This document shows, one piece after another, positions 55,490 to 64,000 of a stretch of 64,000 bases of DNA; position 1 is the first letter of the stretch; every line of letters starts with the position of its first letter. The notes below the pieces were generated by a model. It saw only the letters and a list, made by a program, of their open reading frames with translations. It searched no databases and was not told where the DNA came from. A program made the position numbers and the translations under genes. Origin of the DNA: Clostridiales bacterium (lineage in GTDB: Bacteria > Bacillota > Clostridia > Monoglobales > Monoglobaceae). The stretch spans positions 1 to 64,000 of the forward strand of contig JAHZIG010000004.1 of the NCBI GenBank assembly GCA_019419865.1, in the 5' to 3' direction.

Positions 55490-57358
55490 TTAAAGCAATC
55501 GCAATAGCTCCAATTCTATTTTTTCATAAATCGAATTGTAATCAAGTCCATATTTCTTTTTTAGCTGCTCCACATTCCCCTGAACGATCGGCTCGTCCGG
55601 ATAGGCGAACTTTAAGATTTTCTTATTAACCATACCTTCCAAATATTCTCCAAATCCGCCTATAACAACGTTGTTTTCGACCGTCGCCGTCATTGCGGCT
55701 CGTTCGATAAATCCTTCTATTGTTTTAATATCTATTGGTTTTACGCCTTTAATATCGATAACGGCAATTTTTTTGCCCTTTTCCTGGAGCGCCCTTGCCG
55801 CTTTTAGAGAGTCGTTTAAACATACTCCGACCGATAGAATCGCAGCGTCTAAATCGCCTCCGTCGTCGACCGCTATATTAGGTTTAAGCGGCGATCTGTT
55901 ATAGGACAAAAAGTCTATATCTTTAAATTCGGTTATCATTCCTCGCGGATACCGTATAGCTACGGGGCCGTTGCAAATGTTTACCGCATAACTTAGCATT
56001 TCTCTCAAATCCAGCTCGTTCGACGGGGAGAATACCTTCATATTCGGCATATGCAGAAGATAAGATAGATCGTACACGCCCTGATGCGTCTCGCCGTCGT
56101 CGCCGACGGGACCCGACCTGTCTATCGCGAATACTACGTGCGCGTTCTGAAGCGCGGTATCATGCAACATCTGATCGTAACCGCGCTGCAAAAAAGTCGA
56201 ATACACCGCAAACACCGGAACTTGTCCGGATTTAGCAAGCGCCGCCGCAAACGTTACCGCATGCTGCTCCGCTATCCCTACGTCGAAAAAACGTTTCGGA
56301 TATAACCTCTGAAAACCGCTGAGTCCCGTACCGTCCGGCATCGCCGCCGAGATAGCCACAACTCTGTTATTTTTCTCAGCAATCGAGCAAAGATATCTTC
56401 CGAAATAATTCGACCATGTATTTTTAACAATTGTAAGCGGTTTTCCTGTGCCCACATCGAACTTTCCTATACTATGATAAAGAGGCGGAGCGCTCTCCGC
56501 CGGAACGTATCCTTTACCTTTTTCCGTATGGACGTGTATGAGAACAGGCTCGTCTAACGTTTTGGCATAGTCCATAACCGTCAGCATCTCGCTTATATTA
56601 TGTCCGTCTAACGGACCGAGATATTTAAAGCCGAAATCTTCAAATATCCTGCTTTCGACTATTATACGCTTTATTTCCTTCTTAAGATTTGTGATCTTGC
56701 TTTTAACCGGAGTTCCAATCGCGGGTATACTGTCAAGCGCAGTCTTAACGTCCTTTTTCAGCTTAAAGTAACTGTTCTTGCTCCTCCATTTCTGAAGCAT
56801 ACCGGACATTACGCCAACGTTCTTTGATATAGACATACCGTTGTCGTTTAGTATCACTATTAATTTTTTCGCTTTCTTTCCGCAGTTATTCATCGCTTCA
56901 TAGACCATGCCTCCGGTCATCGCTCCGTCGCCTATGACGGCTATGGAATAATTGTTTTTCCCCTGAAGCTCGTTTGCAACGGAAAAACCGAGCGCCGCCG
57001 AAATAGATGTGGAACTGTGTCCGGTGTTAAACGCGTCGGACGGGTCTTCTTCGCATTTAGGAAAGCCGCTTATCCCGCCAAACTGCCTGAGGGAATCAAA
57101 CCGATCCGCTCTGCCGCTCAATATTTTATGCGTATAAGCTTGATGGCCGACGTCCCAAACGATCTTGTCGTTCTCTAAATCAAAAGCGTAATGAAGGGCG
57201 ATCGTAAGCTCTACGACTCCTAAATTCGACGCTAAATGACCTCCGGTTTTAGAAATCGAGTCAATTAAAAACGTTCTGATCTCGCCGGCTATTTTCGGCA
57301 GCTCGTCAATATGAAATTGTTTTATATCATTACAATTTTTAATTTTCTCTATATACAA
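55490..57358 (-). CDS. dxs: 1-deoxy-D-xylulose-5-phosphate synthase
   Basis: A 622-residue thiamine-diphosphate enzyme that starts the MEP isoprenoid pathway from pyruvate and glyceraldehyde 3-phosphate. Segments: KTGGHLASNLGVVELT, WDVGHQAYTHKIL, IAVIGDGAMTGGM...NN, DVGIAEQHAVTFAA (catalytic Glu) and PVAIRYPRG. The start appears to be TTG at 57358, since no in-frame ATG aligns with the family's N-terminus. The ribosome site is weak. Confidence 0.96.
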   Translation of the reverse strand: MYIEKIKNCNDIKQFHIDELPKIAGEIRTFLIDSISKTGGHLASNLGVVELTIALHYAFDLENDKIVWDVGHQAYTHKILSGRADRFDSLRQFGGISGFPKCEEDPSDAFNTGHSSTSISAALGFSVANELQGKNNYSIAVIGDGAMTGGMVYEAMNNCGKKAKKLIVILNDNGMSISKNVGVMSGMLQKWRSKNSYFKLKKDVKTALDSIPAIGTPVKSKITNLKKEIKRIIVESRIFEDFGFKYLGPLDGHNISEMLTVMDYAKTLDEPVLIHVHTEKGKGYVPAESAPPLYHSIGKFDVGTGKPLTIVKNTWSNYFGRYLCSIAEKNNRVVAISAAMPDGTGLSGFQRLYPKRFFDVGIAEQHAVTFAAALAKSGQVPVFAVYSTFLQRGYDQMLHDTALQNAHVVFAIDRSGPVGDDGETHQGVYDLSYLLHMPNMKVFSPSNELDLREMLSYAVNICNGPVAIRYPRGMITEFKDIDFLSYNRSPLKPNIAVDDGGDLDAAILSVGVCLNDSLKAARALQEKGKKIAVIDIKGVKPIDIKTIEGFIERAAMTATVENNVVIGGFGEYLEGMVNKKILKFAYPDEPIVQGNVEQLKKKYGLDYNSIYEKIELELLRLL

Positions 57359-57415
57359 TTTTAACGACTCGCTTTCTATTAAATTATTACATATGTTCCA
57401 TTCGATAACTCAATT

Positions 57416-58354
57416 TTATTTATCGCGCTTCACAGTCACGTCATACTGCGTCAGCATATACTTCTGTATTTTCTTATTAACGCCAAACGCGGCGATAAAC
57501 GCTGATAACGTCTGTAAAATAAGCAGTTCGAGGAGCAATACGACAACGAACACGATAAGCGAAAAACTTCCCGATAGAAGTATCGCTAAATATATCGGAC
57601 CTATATTTACAACTGCCATTAAAAATAAATATAATAAATTAGACGGCGCCTTGCCTATCGCAAATATCAACGCGTTCTTGTATAGATCTTTTAAAGAAAG
57701 CTTAAAGGTCACCATTAATTGGTATATATACATATGCATCATAGTATATATAAGCAAAATAATGAGCAGCAAATAATTGACGTACGCCAACGCGCCGCCC
57801 GCCCTACTATAAAATATGTAAGCCGAAAAGAACACTATATATACTATTACATCCACTATAAAAACAACGGCGGCCTGCTTAAAATTTGACTTCGCCGCGT
57901 CTTTAAAATCCGCCCATACCCAGGCGTGTTCCTCTCTCGCCCAATTTCTGAGCACATACGCAAGACCTGCGGATACCGGACCCATTCCCCAAAATGCCAT
58001 AAATAAAAACGAAAAGCCGAATCTGATCAATACGTCGAAAAATACGACCAATCTGCTTGTGTACATTTCAGCCGTAGTTCCGCTCTCCGAAGCGGCGGCC
58101 ATGCTTTCGCCAACGGAATTTAGAGTATCTATAACGCCGCTCGCATCAAAAAACGAATTAGATATAAGCGACGACAGCACAAATATTATTATAAACGTGG
58201 GAATACACATAACCACATATAAAATATTTAATCTTACAAAATGCCAAAACTTTCTGAAAAATATATCAAAAAAGCGGAAAAAGCTTCGCTTTTCCGGAGC
58301 GTTTGCATCTATTCCTTTTCCAGGCTTGCCTAATCCTCTTGTGAATAATCCCAT
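57416..58354 (-). CDS. DUF624/YesL-like membrane protein
   Basis: A 312-residue protein with about six membrane segments and a basic N-terminus (FFRFFDIFFRKFWHFVRLNILYV) typical of YesL/DUF624. YesL genes in Bacillus lie near rhamnogalacturonan genes; the role is unknown. Here it is placed between comEA and dxs, so that link is not supported locally. Confidence 0.82.
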   Translation of the reverse strand: MGLFTRGLGKPGKGIDANAPEKRSFFRFFDIFFRKFWHFVRLNILYVVMCIPTFIIIFVLSSLISNSFFDASGVIDTLNSVGESMAAASESGTTAEMYTSRLVVFFDVLIRFGFSFLFMAFWGMGPVSAGLAYVLRNWAREEHAWVWADFKDAAKSNFKQAAVVFIVDVIVYIVFFSAYIFYSRAGGALAYVNYLLLIILLIYTMMHMYIYQLMVTFKLSLKDLYKNALIFAIGKAPSNLLYLFLMAVVNIGPIYLAILLSGSFSLIVFVVVLLLELLILQTLSAFIAAFGVNKKIQKYMLTQYDVTVKRDK

Positions 58355-58381
58355 TGTTAAATCTCCTCTTTATGCGTTCTA

Positions 58382-58933
58382 TTATTCAACGCAAATATAA
58401 TCCTTGATTTTAGCATAACGCCCCTCGCCGATTCCGGGTACTTGCATAATATCGGAAATCGTCTTATATCCGCCGAGTTTTTCTCTCGTTTCAACGATTC
58501 TCTTGGATAAAACTTCCCCAATGCCGTCTAAAAGCATTAACTCGCTTTCCGTAGCCGTGTTTATATTTATTTTATCGTCTACGCTTTCTAAGGCCGCTTC
58601 TTCTTCCTTCCCTTTTTCCAAATAGTCCGCGCTGTCGTCGACCGCTTGGGTCTCGCTTGGCGGCGCGGTAGCCGCAGAACTGTCGGAATCAAAGAATCCT
58701 TCATAATTGGCGGCGCCATCTTCAGTAGACGTCGGTTCCTGCGAACTTATTACCTGATTTGTATCCGTATTATTCGCAGCGCTATTTGCGCCCGTACTAC
58801 CGGTTATAAGAAATAACCCTGATACATATACGCCAATAACGATAATTGTAATAATACAAAAACACAAGGTTGCGATCGACACCTTTGCGTCTCTAAAAAA
58901 TGATTTGCTTTTATTCTTTTTATCTTTGTCCAT
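58382..58933 (-). CDS. comEA: ComEA-like DNA-binding protein
   Basis: A 183-residue protein with one N-terminal membrane anchor (about 18-43), a long Ser/Thr/Asp/Glu-rich low-complexity linker (about 45-115) and a C-terminal double helix-hairpin-helix domain (ININTATESELMLLDGIG...IMQVPGIGEGRYAKI, about 120-180). ComEA receives DNA at the surface during transformation. The SLBB domain often present in Firmicutes is not visible; the linker replaces it. No comEC is adjacent. Confidence 0.88.
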   Translation of the reverse strand: MDKDKKNKSKSFFRDAKVSIATLCFCIITIIVIGVYVSGLFLITGSTGANSAANNTDTNQVISSQEPTSTEDGAANYEGFFDSDSSAATAPPSETQAVDDSADYLEKGKEEEAALESVDDKININTATESELMLLDGIGEVLSKRIVETREKLGGYKTISDIMQVPGIGEGRYAKIKDYICVE

Positions 58934-58979
58934 TTTATATCACAACCCAAATATAAAATAACATTACATATAATGTTGG

Positions 58980-59011
58980 CGTAGACGAGGCCGTTTTCAG
59001 CCTCATCTACG
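58980..59011 (-). terminator. Hairpin after the VOC gene
   Basis: A 12-bp stem (58980-58991 with 59000-59011, one mismatch able to wobble on one strand) lies 20 bases after the VOC stop codon. A T run is poor, so termination is only likely. Confidence 0.5.
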
Positions 59012-59031
59012 TTTGAATCTTAATATCGTTA

Positions 59032-59418
59032 TTAAAGCGGATTCTCTCTGCTTATAAGGTGCAGCACGTTGCCGTCCGGATCTTCAAAATACATTGTTCC
59101 GATCCCCTTCGCGTTAACGGCGGCGTCGGTTATGACCTTAACGCCCGCTTCCTTAAGCTTATTTGCAAGAGCTTCAAACTCGTCCGTACCGACCGAAATC
59201 GCAAGATGCCTTATTCCCGAAGCTTTAAGCTCATGCTTTCCGCCGTCGATATCCGTCATACCGAACTCTACCATCGAACCGTCGTCGGCTTTTAGAAAAT
59301 ATGTTCCCTTACCGTTGTCGTAAACGACTTTCCAGCCGAACATATCCATGTACCAATCCTTTAGCGCCGCCGTGTCCTTGGTGAATATACCTACATGTTC
59401 AATCCCTATCATTTCCAT
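59032..59418 (-). CDS. VOC-family (glyoxalase-like) protein
   Basis: A 128-residue vicinal-oxygen-chelate protein: two beta-alpha-beta-beta-beta units with candidate metal ligands His in IEHVGIF (about 8), Glu in MVEFGM, His in RHLAIS and a glutamate near the C-terminus (MYFEDPDGNVLHLI). It could be a lactoylglutathione lyase relative or another dioxygenase-like enzyme. AGGAGG precedes the ATG. It lies behind hisIE by 55 bases. Confidence 0.85.
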   Translation of the reverse strand: MEMIGIEHVGIFTKDTAALKDWYMDMFGWKVVYDNGKGTYFLKADDGSMVEFGMTDIDGGKHELKASGIRHLAISVGTDEFEALANKLKEAGVKVITDAAVNAKGIGTMYFEDPDGNVLHLISRENPL

Positions 59419-59473
59419 GTTCCTCCTAAATTAAATTATGTATTTTTATATATTTTTCATCGATAATTGATAA

Positions 59474-60112
59474 TTATTTATATCTGCCTTGAAGCTCGAC
59501 GAATATATCGTCCCATGTAAGCCCCTCTTCAACGAGAACGACTGATAAATGATACAGCAGATCCGCCGTTTCATATTGAACTTCGGCTTTAACGCGGTTT
59601 TTGGAAGCAATAATCACCTCGGCCGACTCTTCGCCGACCTTTTTAAGCATCTTATCCAGACCCTTTTCAAATAAATAATTCGTATACGAGCCTTCTTTCG
59701 GATTTTTTACACGATCGACTATAACGTTATACACATCGTATAAAATTCCCGGTCTCGCCGCTAAACCGGTCGGGATCTCAATCAATTTTCCGTCTACGAC
59801 CTTACGGAAAAAGCAGGATCTGTTTCCTGTGTGACAAGCGGATCCGGTCTGTCTGACCTTTACTACTATTGCGTCGCCGTCGCAGTCGACGTACATATCC
59901 GCAACGTCCTGATAGTTCCCGCTCGTCGCGCCCTTTTCCCAAAGCTCGTTTCTGCTGCGGCTAAAATATGTCGCATGCCCGGTCTCTATCGTCTTCTTTA
60001 TGCTTTCCTCGTTCATATACGCAAGCATAAGAACCTCGCCGCTGACGGCGTCTTGCGCCACTGCGGGAATAAGCCCCTTTTCATCAAATTTGAGATCGTT
60101 TAAAAATTCCAT
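59474..60112 (-). CDS. hisIE: Bifunctional phosphoribosyl-AMP cyclohydrolase / phosphoribosyl-ATP pyrophosphatase
   Basis: A 212-residue fusion for steps two and three of histidine synthesis. HisI (about 1-105) has the zinc cysteines in [13 protein letters not shown] and DCDGDA. HisE (about 120-212) has [14 protein letters not shown]. It follows hisA by three bases. Confidence 0.96.
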   Translation of the reverse strand: MEFLNDLKFDEKGLIPAVAQDAVSGEVLMLAYMNEESIKKTIETGHATYFSRSRNELWEKGATSGNYQDVADMYVDCDGDAIVVKVRQTGSACHTGNRSCFFRKVVDGKLIEIPTGLAARPGILYDVYNVIVDRVKNPKEGSYTNYLFEKGLDKMLKKVGEESAEVIIASKNRVKAEVQYETADLLYHLSVVLVEEGLTWDDIFVELQGRYK

Positions 60113-60115
60113 TTC

Positions 60116-60829
60116 TTATCTTCCTTCCTCTATCGCCAATTTTAAATCTATGTCGCCTGTATACAGCGCTTTGCCTATAATAGCTCCTTCAACGCCCGTT
60201 TCTTTCAGTTTACGTACGTCGTCTATCGAGGATACGCCGCCGGAAGCTATGATTTCTACATCTACATTATTTTTCATCTCTCGCATGGCCTCGATATTAG
60301 GCCCGCCGAGCATACCGTCCGTGGCAATATCCGTATAAATTATGCTTTTAACGCCATAATCCCGCATCCGTTTCGCCAACTCCAAAGCCGGAGCCTCGCT
60401 GACGTCCTCCCAGCCGCTGATAGCCGCCATACCGTCTTTAGCGTCGATCCCAACGGCGATTCTGTCGTCGTATTTTTCTACGGCCTCCCTGACAAATTCA
60501 GGATTTTTTACGGCCGCCGTTCCAATTATAACTCTAAACACGCCATTTTGCAAATATTTATCCACCGTTTCCATATTGCGTATCCCTCCGCCTATTTCAA
60601 CGGGGATATCAAGCGTTTTAGCGATCCGGGTAACAAGCTCAAAATTGGGAGTGTTTCCCGACTTGGCGCCGTCCAGGTCTACCAAGTGTATAAATTCGCC
60701 GCCCATCAAGCGCCATTTCTTAGCTACGTCAAGCGGAGAATCCGAAAAAGTGGTTTTTTGACTGTAATCACCCTGAACCAATCTCACGCATTTTCCGTCT
60801 ATAATGTCTATCGCAGGATAAATCGTCAT
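60116..60829 (-). CDS. hisA: Phosphoribosylformimino-5-aminoimidazole carboxamide ribotide isomerase
   Basis: A 237-residue barrel catalysing the fourth step of histidine synthesis. The catalytic aspartates are in AIDIIDGKCVRLVQG (about 7-21) and YTDIATDG (about 126-133); phosphate sites GGGIRN and ASGGVSS. It is followed at three bases by hisIE and preceded at 103 bases by the fused hisZ-hisG. Confidence 0.96.
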   Translation of the reverse strand: MTIYPAIDIIDGKCVRLVQGDYSQKTTFSDSPLDVAKKWRLMGGEFIHLVDLDGAKSGNTPNFELVTRIAKTLDIPVEIGGGIRNMETVDKYLQNGVFRVIIGTAAVKNPEFVREAVEKYDDRIAVGIDAKDGMAAISGWEDVSEAPALELAKRMRDYGVKSIIYTDIATDGMLGGPNIEAMREMKNNVDVEIIASGGVSSIDDVRKLKETGVEGAIIGKALYTGDIDLKLAIEEGR

Positions 60830-60932
60830 CTCTTAATTTCTCCATTCCGCCGGCTTACGTCGGCTCTTTTTAATTCGCGCAAACGTCGTATATGTAAAAA
60901 TCGCTCAAGACCCGACGTTTTTGAATAAGCAA

Positions 60933-62579
60933 TCATTTAATTTCTTCTTTTATTTTTCCTATAAGCGCGGTAATTTTCTCGCGATGCAGCTTCATGCTGA
61001 CCCTGTTTACTATTAACCTTGCGCTCAGATCGCAAATATCCTCAAGAACTTCGAGCCCGTTTTCTTTCAGCGTCTTTCCGCTCTCAACGATATCGACTAT
61101 GACGTCCGACAGACCTACGATCGGCCCCAATTCGACCGAACCGTTCAGCTTTATGATATCGACCGTCTGCCCCTTCTGTCGATGAAAATAGTCTCTGGCT
61201 ATACCCGGATACTTGCTCGCCACGCGAAGCAGGTTGGTTCCGTCTAAATTATCTTTCATCTCCGGATATCCGGCGACCGCCATCTTACACTTGCCGAATC
61301 CCAGATCCAAAACCTCGTAGACGTTCTTTCCGCTTTCCAAGATCGTATCCTTGCCGACTATACCTATATCCGCCGCGCCGTACTCGACATAAGTTGGCAC
61401 GTCCGAAGCTTTCACCAAAATAAACTTCAGCTTGTTTTCGTCGTCCGTAAATATTAATTTTCTTGATTTCTCTCTAAGCTGCGTGACGTCGCAACCGATC
61501 TTTTCAAAAATATCGACGGACAGTTCCGCAAGTCTGCCTTTAGCCAACGCGACCGTAACATACTGCGGCGAATCCTTTTCTATCTCGTTTTCAGACTCCT
61601 CCGCCGATAAAGACGCCATCACTCGTTCCACGCCAATCGCGACGCCCGTCGCCGGCAAATCTCTTCCGAAATTCGCAATAAGATTATCGTAACGTCCGCC
61701 TGCGCATACCGGAAAACCCACTCCGTGAGTAAATCCTTTTATTATGATCCCGGTATAATAATTAAGATTCGGAACCATCGACAGATCGATAGAAACGAAA
61801 TTCTCAAGCCCGCGCTCGGATAAGATTTGATATACCTGCATCAAATTGTCAAGAGCGGCCTTTGAACGCGGATTCAGCTTATCGTCGGCTAAAGCCTTGC
61901 GAACGATATCGATCTCGCCGAACATCTTCGGAAGTTCCAAAAACATATCCTTCAGATAATCGTCGATATCGCATTTTTTGAGCTCGTTTTCAAGAGATAC
62001 GAAATCTTTATCGTCGATATATCTGCGTATGGTATTTTCGGTAAAACTATCCAATCCCGCTTGCTCGGTCAAGCCCTTAAAGAATTCCACCTGACCTATG
62101 TCGACTTGAAATCTCTTAAGCCCGGATTTAGAAAGCGTGTCTATAGTTATTTCAATTATCTCCGCGTCCGCTTCCGGGGACGCGTCCCCTATCAGCTCGA
62201 CGCCGACCTGGGTAAATTCACGCTGTCTCGCTTGGCTAAAGTTCTCTTCGTTTCTAAAAGCGCTGCCGCAATAAAATAACCTAAGCGGCAGATCTTCCCC
62301 TATATTCTTGGCGCCGGCGATTCTCGCGACCGAAGTGGTAATGTCCGGACGCAAAGCCAACATTCTCCCATCCGCGTCGAAGAACTTAAACATATCCTCC
62401 GCATGGATCGGAGAAGTAACGTCGTACATATCGTAATATTCAAACATCGGAGTTTGAATCATCCTGTATCCGTATTTTTTAAATACCTCCCGCGCCGCGC
62501 TTTCTATAGAGTATTTCAGCTCGCATTCGTCGCATAATACGTCCGCCAAACCGGCCGGCGTATGCGCTATCCTATCCAT
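60933..62579 (-). CDS. hisZG: Fused ATP phosphoribosyltransferase: HisZ regulatory + HisG catalytic
   Basis: A 548-residue fusion. Residues about 1-320 are HisZ, a histidyl-tRNA-synthetase-like domain ([34 protein letters not shown]) without the anticodon-binding domain. A short acidic linker (about 322-336) leads to a short-form HisG (about 338-548: [26 protein letters not shown], and the PRPP loop near [13 protein letters not shown]). Short HisG needs HisZ for activity and histidine feedback; here both are on one chain. The ATG at 62579 is preferred; a TTG at 62591 is in frame. First gene of a three-gene his operon with its own promoter. Confidence 0.9.
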   Translation of the reverse strand: MDRIAHTPAGLADVLCDECELKYSIESAAREVFKKYGYRMIQTPMFEYYDMYDVTSPIHAEDMFKFFDADGRMLALRPDITTSVARIAGAKNIGEDLPLRLFYCGSAFRNEENFSQARQREFTQVGVELIGDASPEADAEIIEITIDTLSKSGLKRFQVDIGQVEFFKGLTEQAGLDSFTENTIRRYIDDKDFVSLENELKKCDIDDYLKDMFLELPKMFGEIDIVRKALADDKLNPRSKAALDNLMQVYQILSERGLENFVSIDLSMVPNLNYYTGIIIKGFTHGVGFPVCAGGRYDNLIANFGRDLPATGVAIGVERVMASLSAEESENEIEKDSPQYVTVALAKGRLAELSVDIFEKIGCDVTQLREKSRKLIFTDDENKLKFILVKASDVPTYVEYGAADIGIVGKDTILESGKNVYEVLDLGFGKCKMAVAGYPEMKDNLDGTNLLRVASKYPGIARDYFHRQKGQTVDIIKLNGSVELGPIVGLSDVIVDIVESGKTLKENGLEVLEDICDLSARLIVNRVSMKLHREKITALIGKIKEEIK

Positions 62580-62665
62580 ATCCAAAAACAATCACATCCA
62601 AATAACTATTATTAAGCGGCCTGTTTTAAAAATAGATACAAGCCGTTTCAAGTAAAATATTTATT

Positions 62666-62695
62666 ATTATAACACCAAGTTAGAGTATAAGTCAA
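62666..62695 (-). promoter_or_regulatory. his operon promoter
   Basis: Minus-strand TTGACT (62690-62695), 18 bases, TATAAT (62666-62671), giving a leader of about 80 bases. That is too short for a T-box, and I see no histidine-rich leader peptide. Confidence 0.7.
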
Positions 62696-62750
62696 TAAAT
62701 TTGTCTTAATTTATCGGATACGTACGCAAAAACAAGTAAATAACTCTGAG

Positions 62751-64000
62751 CTAAGTTCTCCCGGCGCGCCGTTTTAGGCCGCCGAGCCTCGCCGGCAAAA
62801 ATCCCACCTTAAAACATACCGTGAAAAAGCATAACGCGGTAGTCAATATATTGCTTCCTAAGATCATTGCAACAATCCCGTAGATCCCGACTACAGGAAT
62901 TAGAAAAAACACTACCGCCAGTCTGTACGCAGAGTCTAAAATGTTATATAGCAAAATCTCTTTCTGAAGACCCATTCCGTTTAAAACGGCGACAGAGATC
63001 GATTCGATAAACATAAGCGGCAACAAAAAAGAAAAAATTCTTAAAAAGTATATCATATCGGCGTTATTGTATATCGTCGTGCATAAAAAATCCGCAAATA
63101 TTATGTAACCGAGGGCGACGAACGAACCTATCATAAAACCGACGGAATACAATTTCGATATTAACATTTTTAGTCGAATCCGGCTATCTAACGCGTTCGC
63201 CCTCGATATCTCCGGCACGAGCAGCGCAAATACCGAACCCGTGATCATAAGCGGAAATCCAAGCAGCGGCATAAGCATACCGTCGAAAATTCCCAGCTTT
63301 GAAAGCGCGTCGCCATACTCAAGACCAAATTTCACCAAACCGGATACGACCCAGACTCCCTCCTGCATCACCAAAGTCGACGTAATAAACGAACTAAAAA
63401 GCGTAGGAATCGAAACAGCCATAAGCTTTTTAAACATGACGCTAAAATTTATGTTAAGTATTTTAGCTTTACGTAAATTTGTGTATTTATTTATATCTAA
63501 CCTATAAAAAATAAGCAGATATAAACATGACGAAAACTCTCCGATCGTAAACCCTAAAAACACGGAAACGCACCTTAAAACGATGTTTTCGGAGTAAAAT
63601 TGATTCAAAAAATACGTAATTGTTATAACCTTTACAGCTTGTTCGAGTAATTCAGAGCTGGCAGGTATTTTTACTTTACGGGCTGCATAGAAATATCCCT
63701 TTATACAACTCGCTATTCCCATAAATAAAACAGACGGTATAACAAAAATAATACACGCCTTAGCTCGATTATCGCCTAAAATGTTTTCCGCTATAGTTCC
63801 CGAAAAAATGCTTACAAATATTATAATTAAAGCTCCCATTGAGCATACAATTTTTAAAGACGTATCCATGCATTTTTTTATCATCGCAAAATTTTTCGTC
63901 TCTATATTTTCTGAGACGATTTTGGCGATCGCCGTTCCCAAACCCGCGTTGCACAGCATAACAAATATTCCGCTTAAATCAAACACTAACGAATATAGCC
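62751..64000 (-). CDS. Oligosaccharide flippase, SpoVB/MATE-like, 5' end outside the window
   Basis: At least 415 residues of a polytopic MOP-superfamily flippase. The frame stays open to the window edge (in-frame codons before the GTG at 63986 read LYSL), so the true start lies beyond 64000. Segments such as NAGLGTAIAKIVSE, CIKGYFYAARKVKIPASSELLEQ and VLNGMGLQKE match SpoVB/Wzx proteins. It is distinct from the flippase at 8838. The C-terminus is short and basic. Probable role: export of a lipid-linked cell-envelope precursor. Confidence 0.85.
   Translation of the reverse strand, partial: LYSLVFDLSGIFVMLCNAGLGTAIAKIVSENIETKNFAMIKKCMDTSLKIVCSMGALIIIFVSIFSGTIAENILGDNRAKACIIFVIPSVLFMGIASCIKGYFYAARKVKIPASSELLEQAVKVITITYFLNQFYSENIVLRCVSVFLGFTIGEFSSCLYLLIFYRLDINKYTNLRKAKILNINFSVMFKKLMAVSIPTLFSSFITSTLVMQEGVWVVSGLVKFGLEYGDALSKLGIFDGMLMPLLGFPLMITGSVFALLVPEISRANALDSRIRLKMLISKLYSVGFMIGSFVALGYIIFADFLCTTIYNNADMIYFLRIFSFLLPLMFIESISVAVLNGMGLQKEILLYNILDSAYRLAVVFFLIPVVGIYGIVAMILGSNILTTALCFFTVCFKVGFLPARLGGLKRRAGRT

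Noticed and set aside
60933..62579. The N-terminal part as histidyl-tRNA synthetase
   Set aside because: The anticodon-binding domain is missing, and it is fused to HisG in a his operon, which defines HisZ.
62592..62750. A T-box or histidine leader-peptide attenuator for the his operon
   Set aside because: The leader is only about 80 bases, with no T-box sequence and no histidine-codon run.

Overview
The window looks like the chromosome of an anaerobic, probably spore-forming member of the Clostridia. The evidence is strong AGGAGG-type ribosome binding sites, sigma-A promoters (TTGACA/TATAAT), and several families common in that class: an EFR1-type flavodoxin-ferredoxin, a ferredoxin-linked 2-oxoacid oxidoreductase, DUF1540, DUF6062, DUF6873, a YtxC-like sporulation protein and two SpoVB/Wzx-type flippases. 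Six exported proteins carry copper-amine-oxidase-N-type 'stalk' domains. The genus cannot be fixed from sequence alone. I saw no rRNA, tRNA, CRISPR array or insertion sequence.

Layout: 1-3.5 kb is a beta-glucoside PTS operon (EIIBCA plus a GH1 enzyme shortened at its C-terminus). 4-5.3 kb holds two unassigned genes. 5.4-22.9 kb is the most unusual part: a LysR gene, a secreted carboxymuconolactone-decarboxylase/stalk/flavodoxin fusion, a flippase, a second CMD-stalk protein, a hydrolase-stalk protein, a frameshifted MerR gene, a TetR gene, and then a tight nine-gene minus-strand operon. That operon reads iron alcohol dehydrogenase, flavodoxin lipoprotein, frameshifted hydrolase lipoprotein, cyclophilin-like lipoprotein, EFR1 protein, stalk plus two flavodoxins, flavodoxin lipoprotein, DUF4405 membrane protein, ApbE. 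Similar aldehyde/flavodoxin/CMD gene sets are normally cytoplasmic. Here nearly every member has a signal peptide or lipobox, so I infer an extracytoplasmic flavin-based redox module, with DUF4405 (histidine-rich, possibly haem-binding) and ApbE as candidate electron and flavin suppliers.

23.4-25.5 kb has two more stalk proteins. 25.6-27.6 kb has an NAD(P)HX epimerase and two FMN-reductase-like proteins. 27.7-36.5 kb is housekeeping and carbohydrate metabolism (DAHP synthase, GH88/105, sugar isomerase, HD protein, DUF6062, pyrimidine-nucleoside phosphorylase, two tandem hydrolases). 36.5-39.1 kb is feoB with a downstream membrane gene. 39.6-45.7 kb runs on the plus strand: HPr, uvrC, an M20 amidohydrolase, DUF6873, a YtxC-like protein and a tyrosine recombinase, with a small DUF1540 gene on the opposite strand.

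45.9-64 kb is a long co-directional minus-strand block. In transcription order it holds a flippase cut by the window edge, a fused hisZ-hisG, hisA, hisIE, a VOC protein, comEA, a YesL-like gene, dxs, tlyA, NAD kinase, recN, rseC, a ParA/MinD-like NTPase, the four 2-oxoacid oxidoreductase subunits and an ABC-F ATPase.

Two genes of the redox region (MerR and one hydrolase) carry apparent single frameshifts. They may be decaying genes or sequence errors, and reads are needed to tell which.
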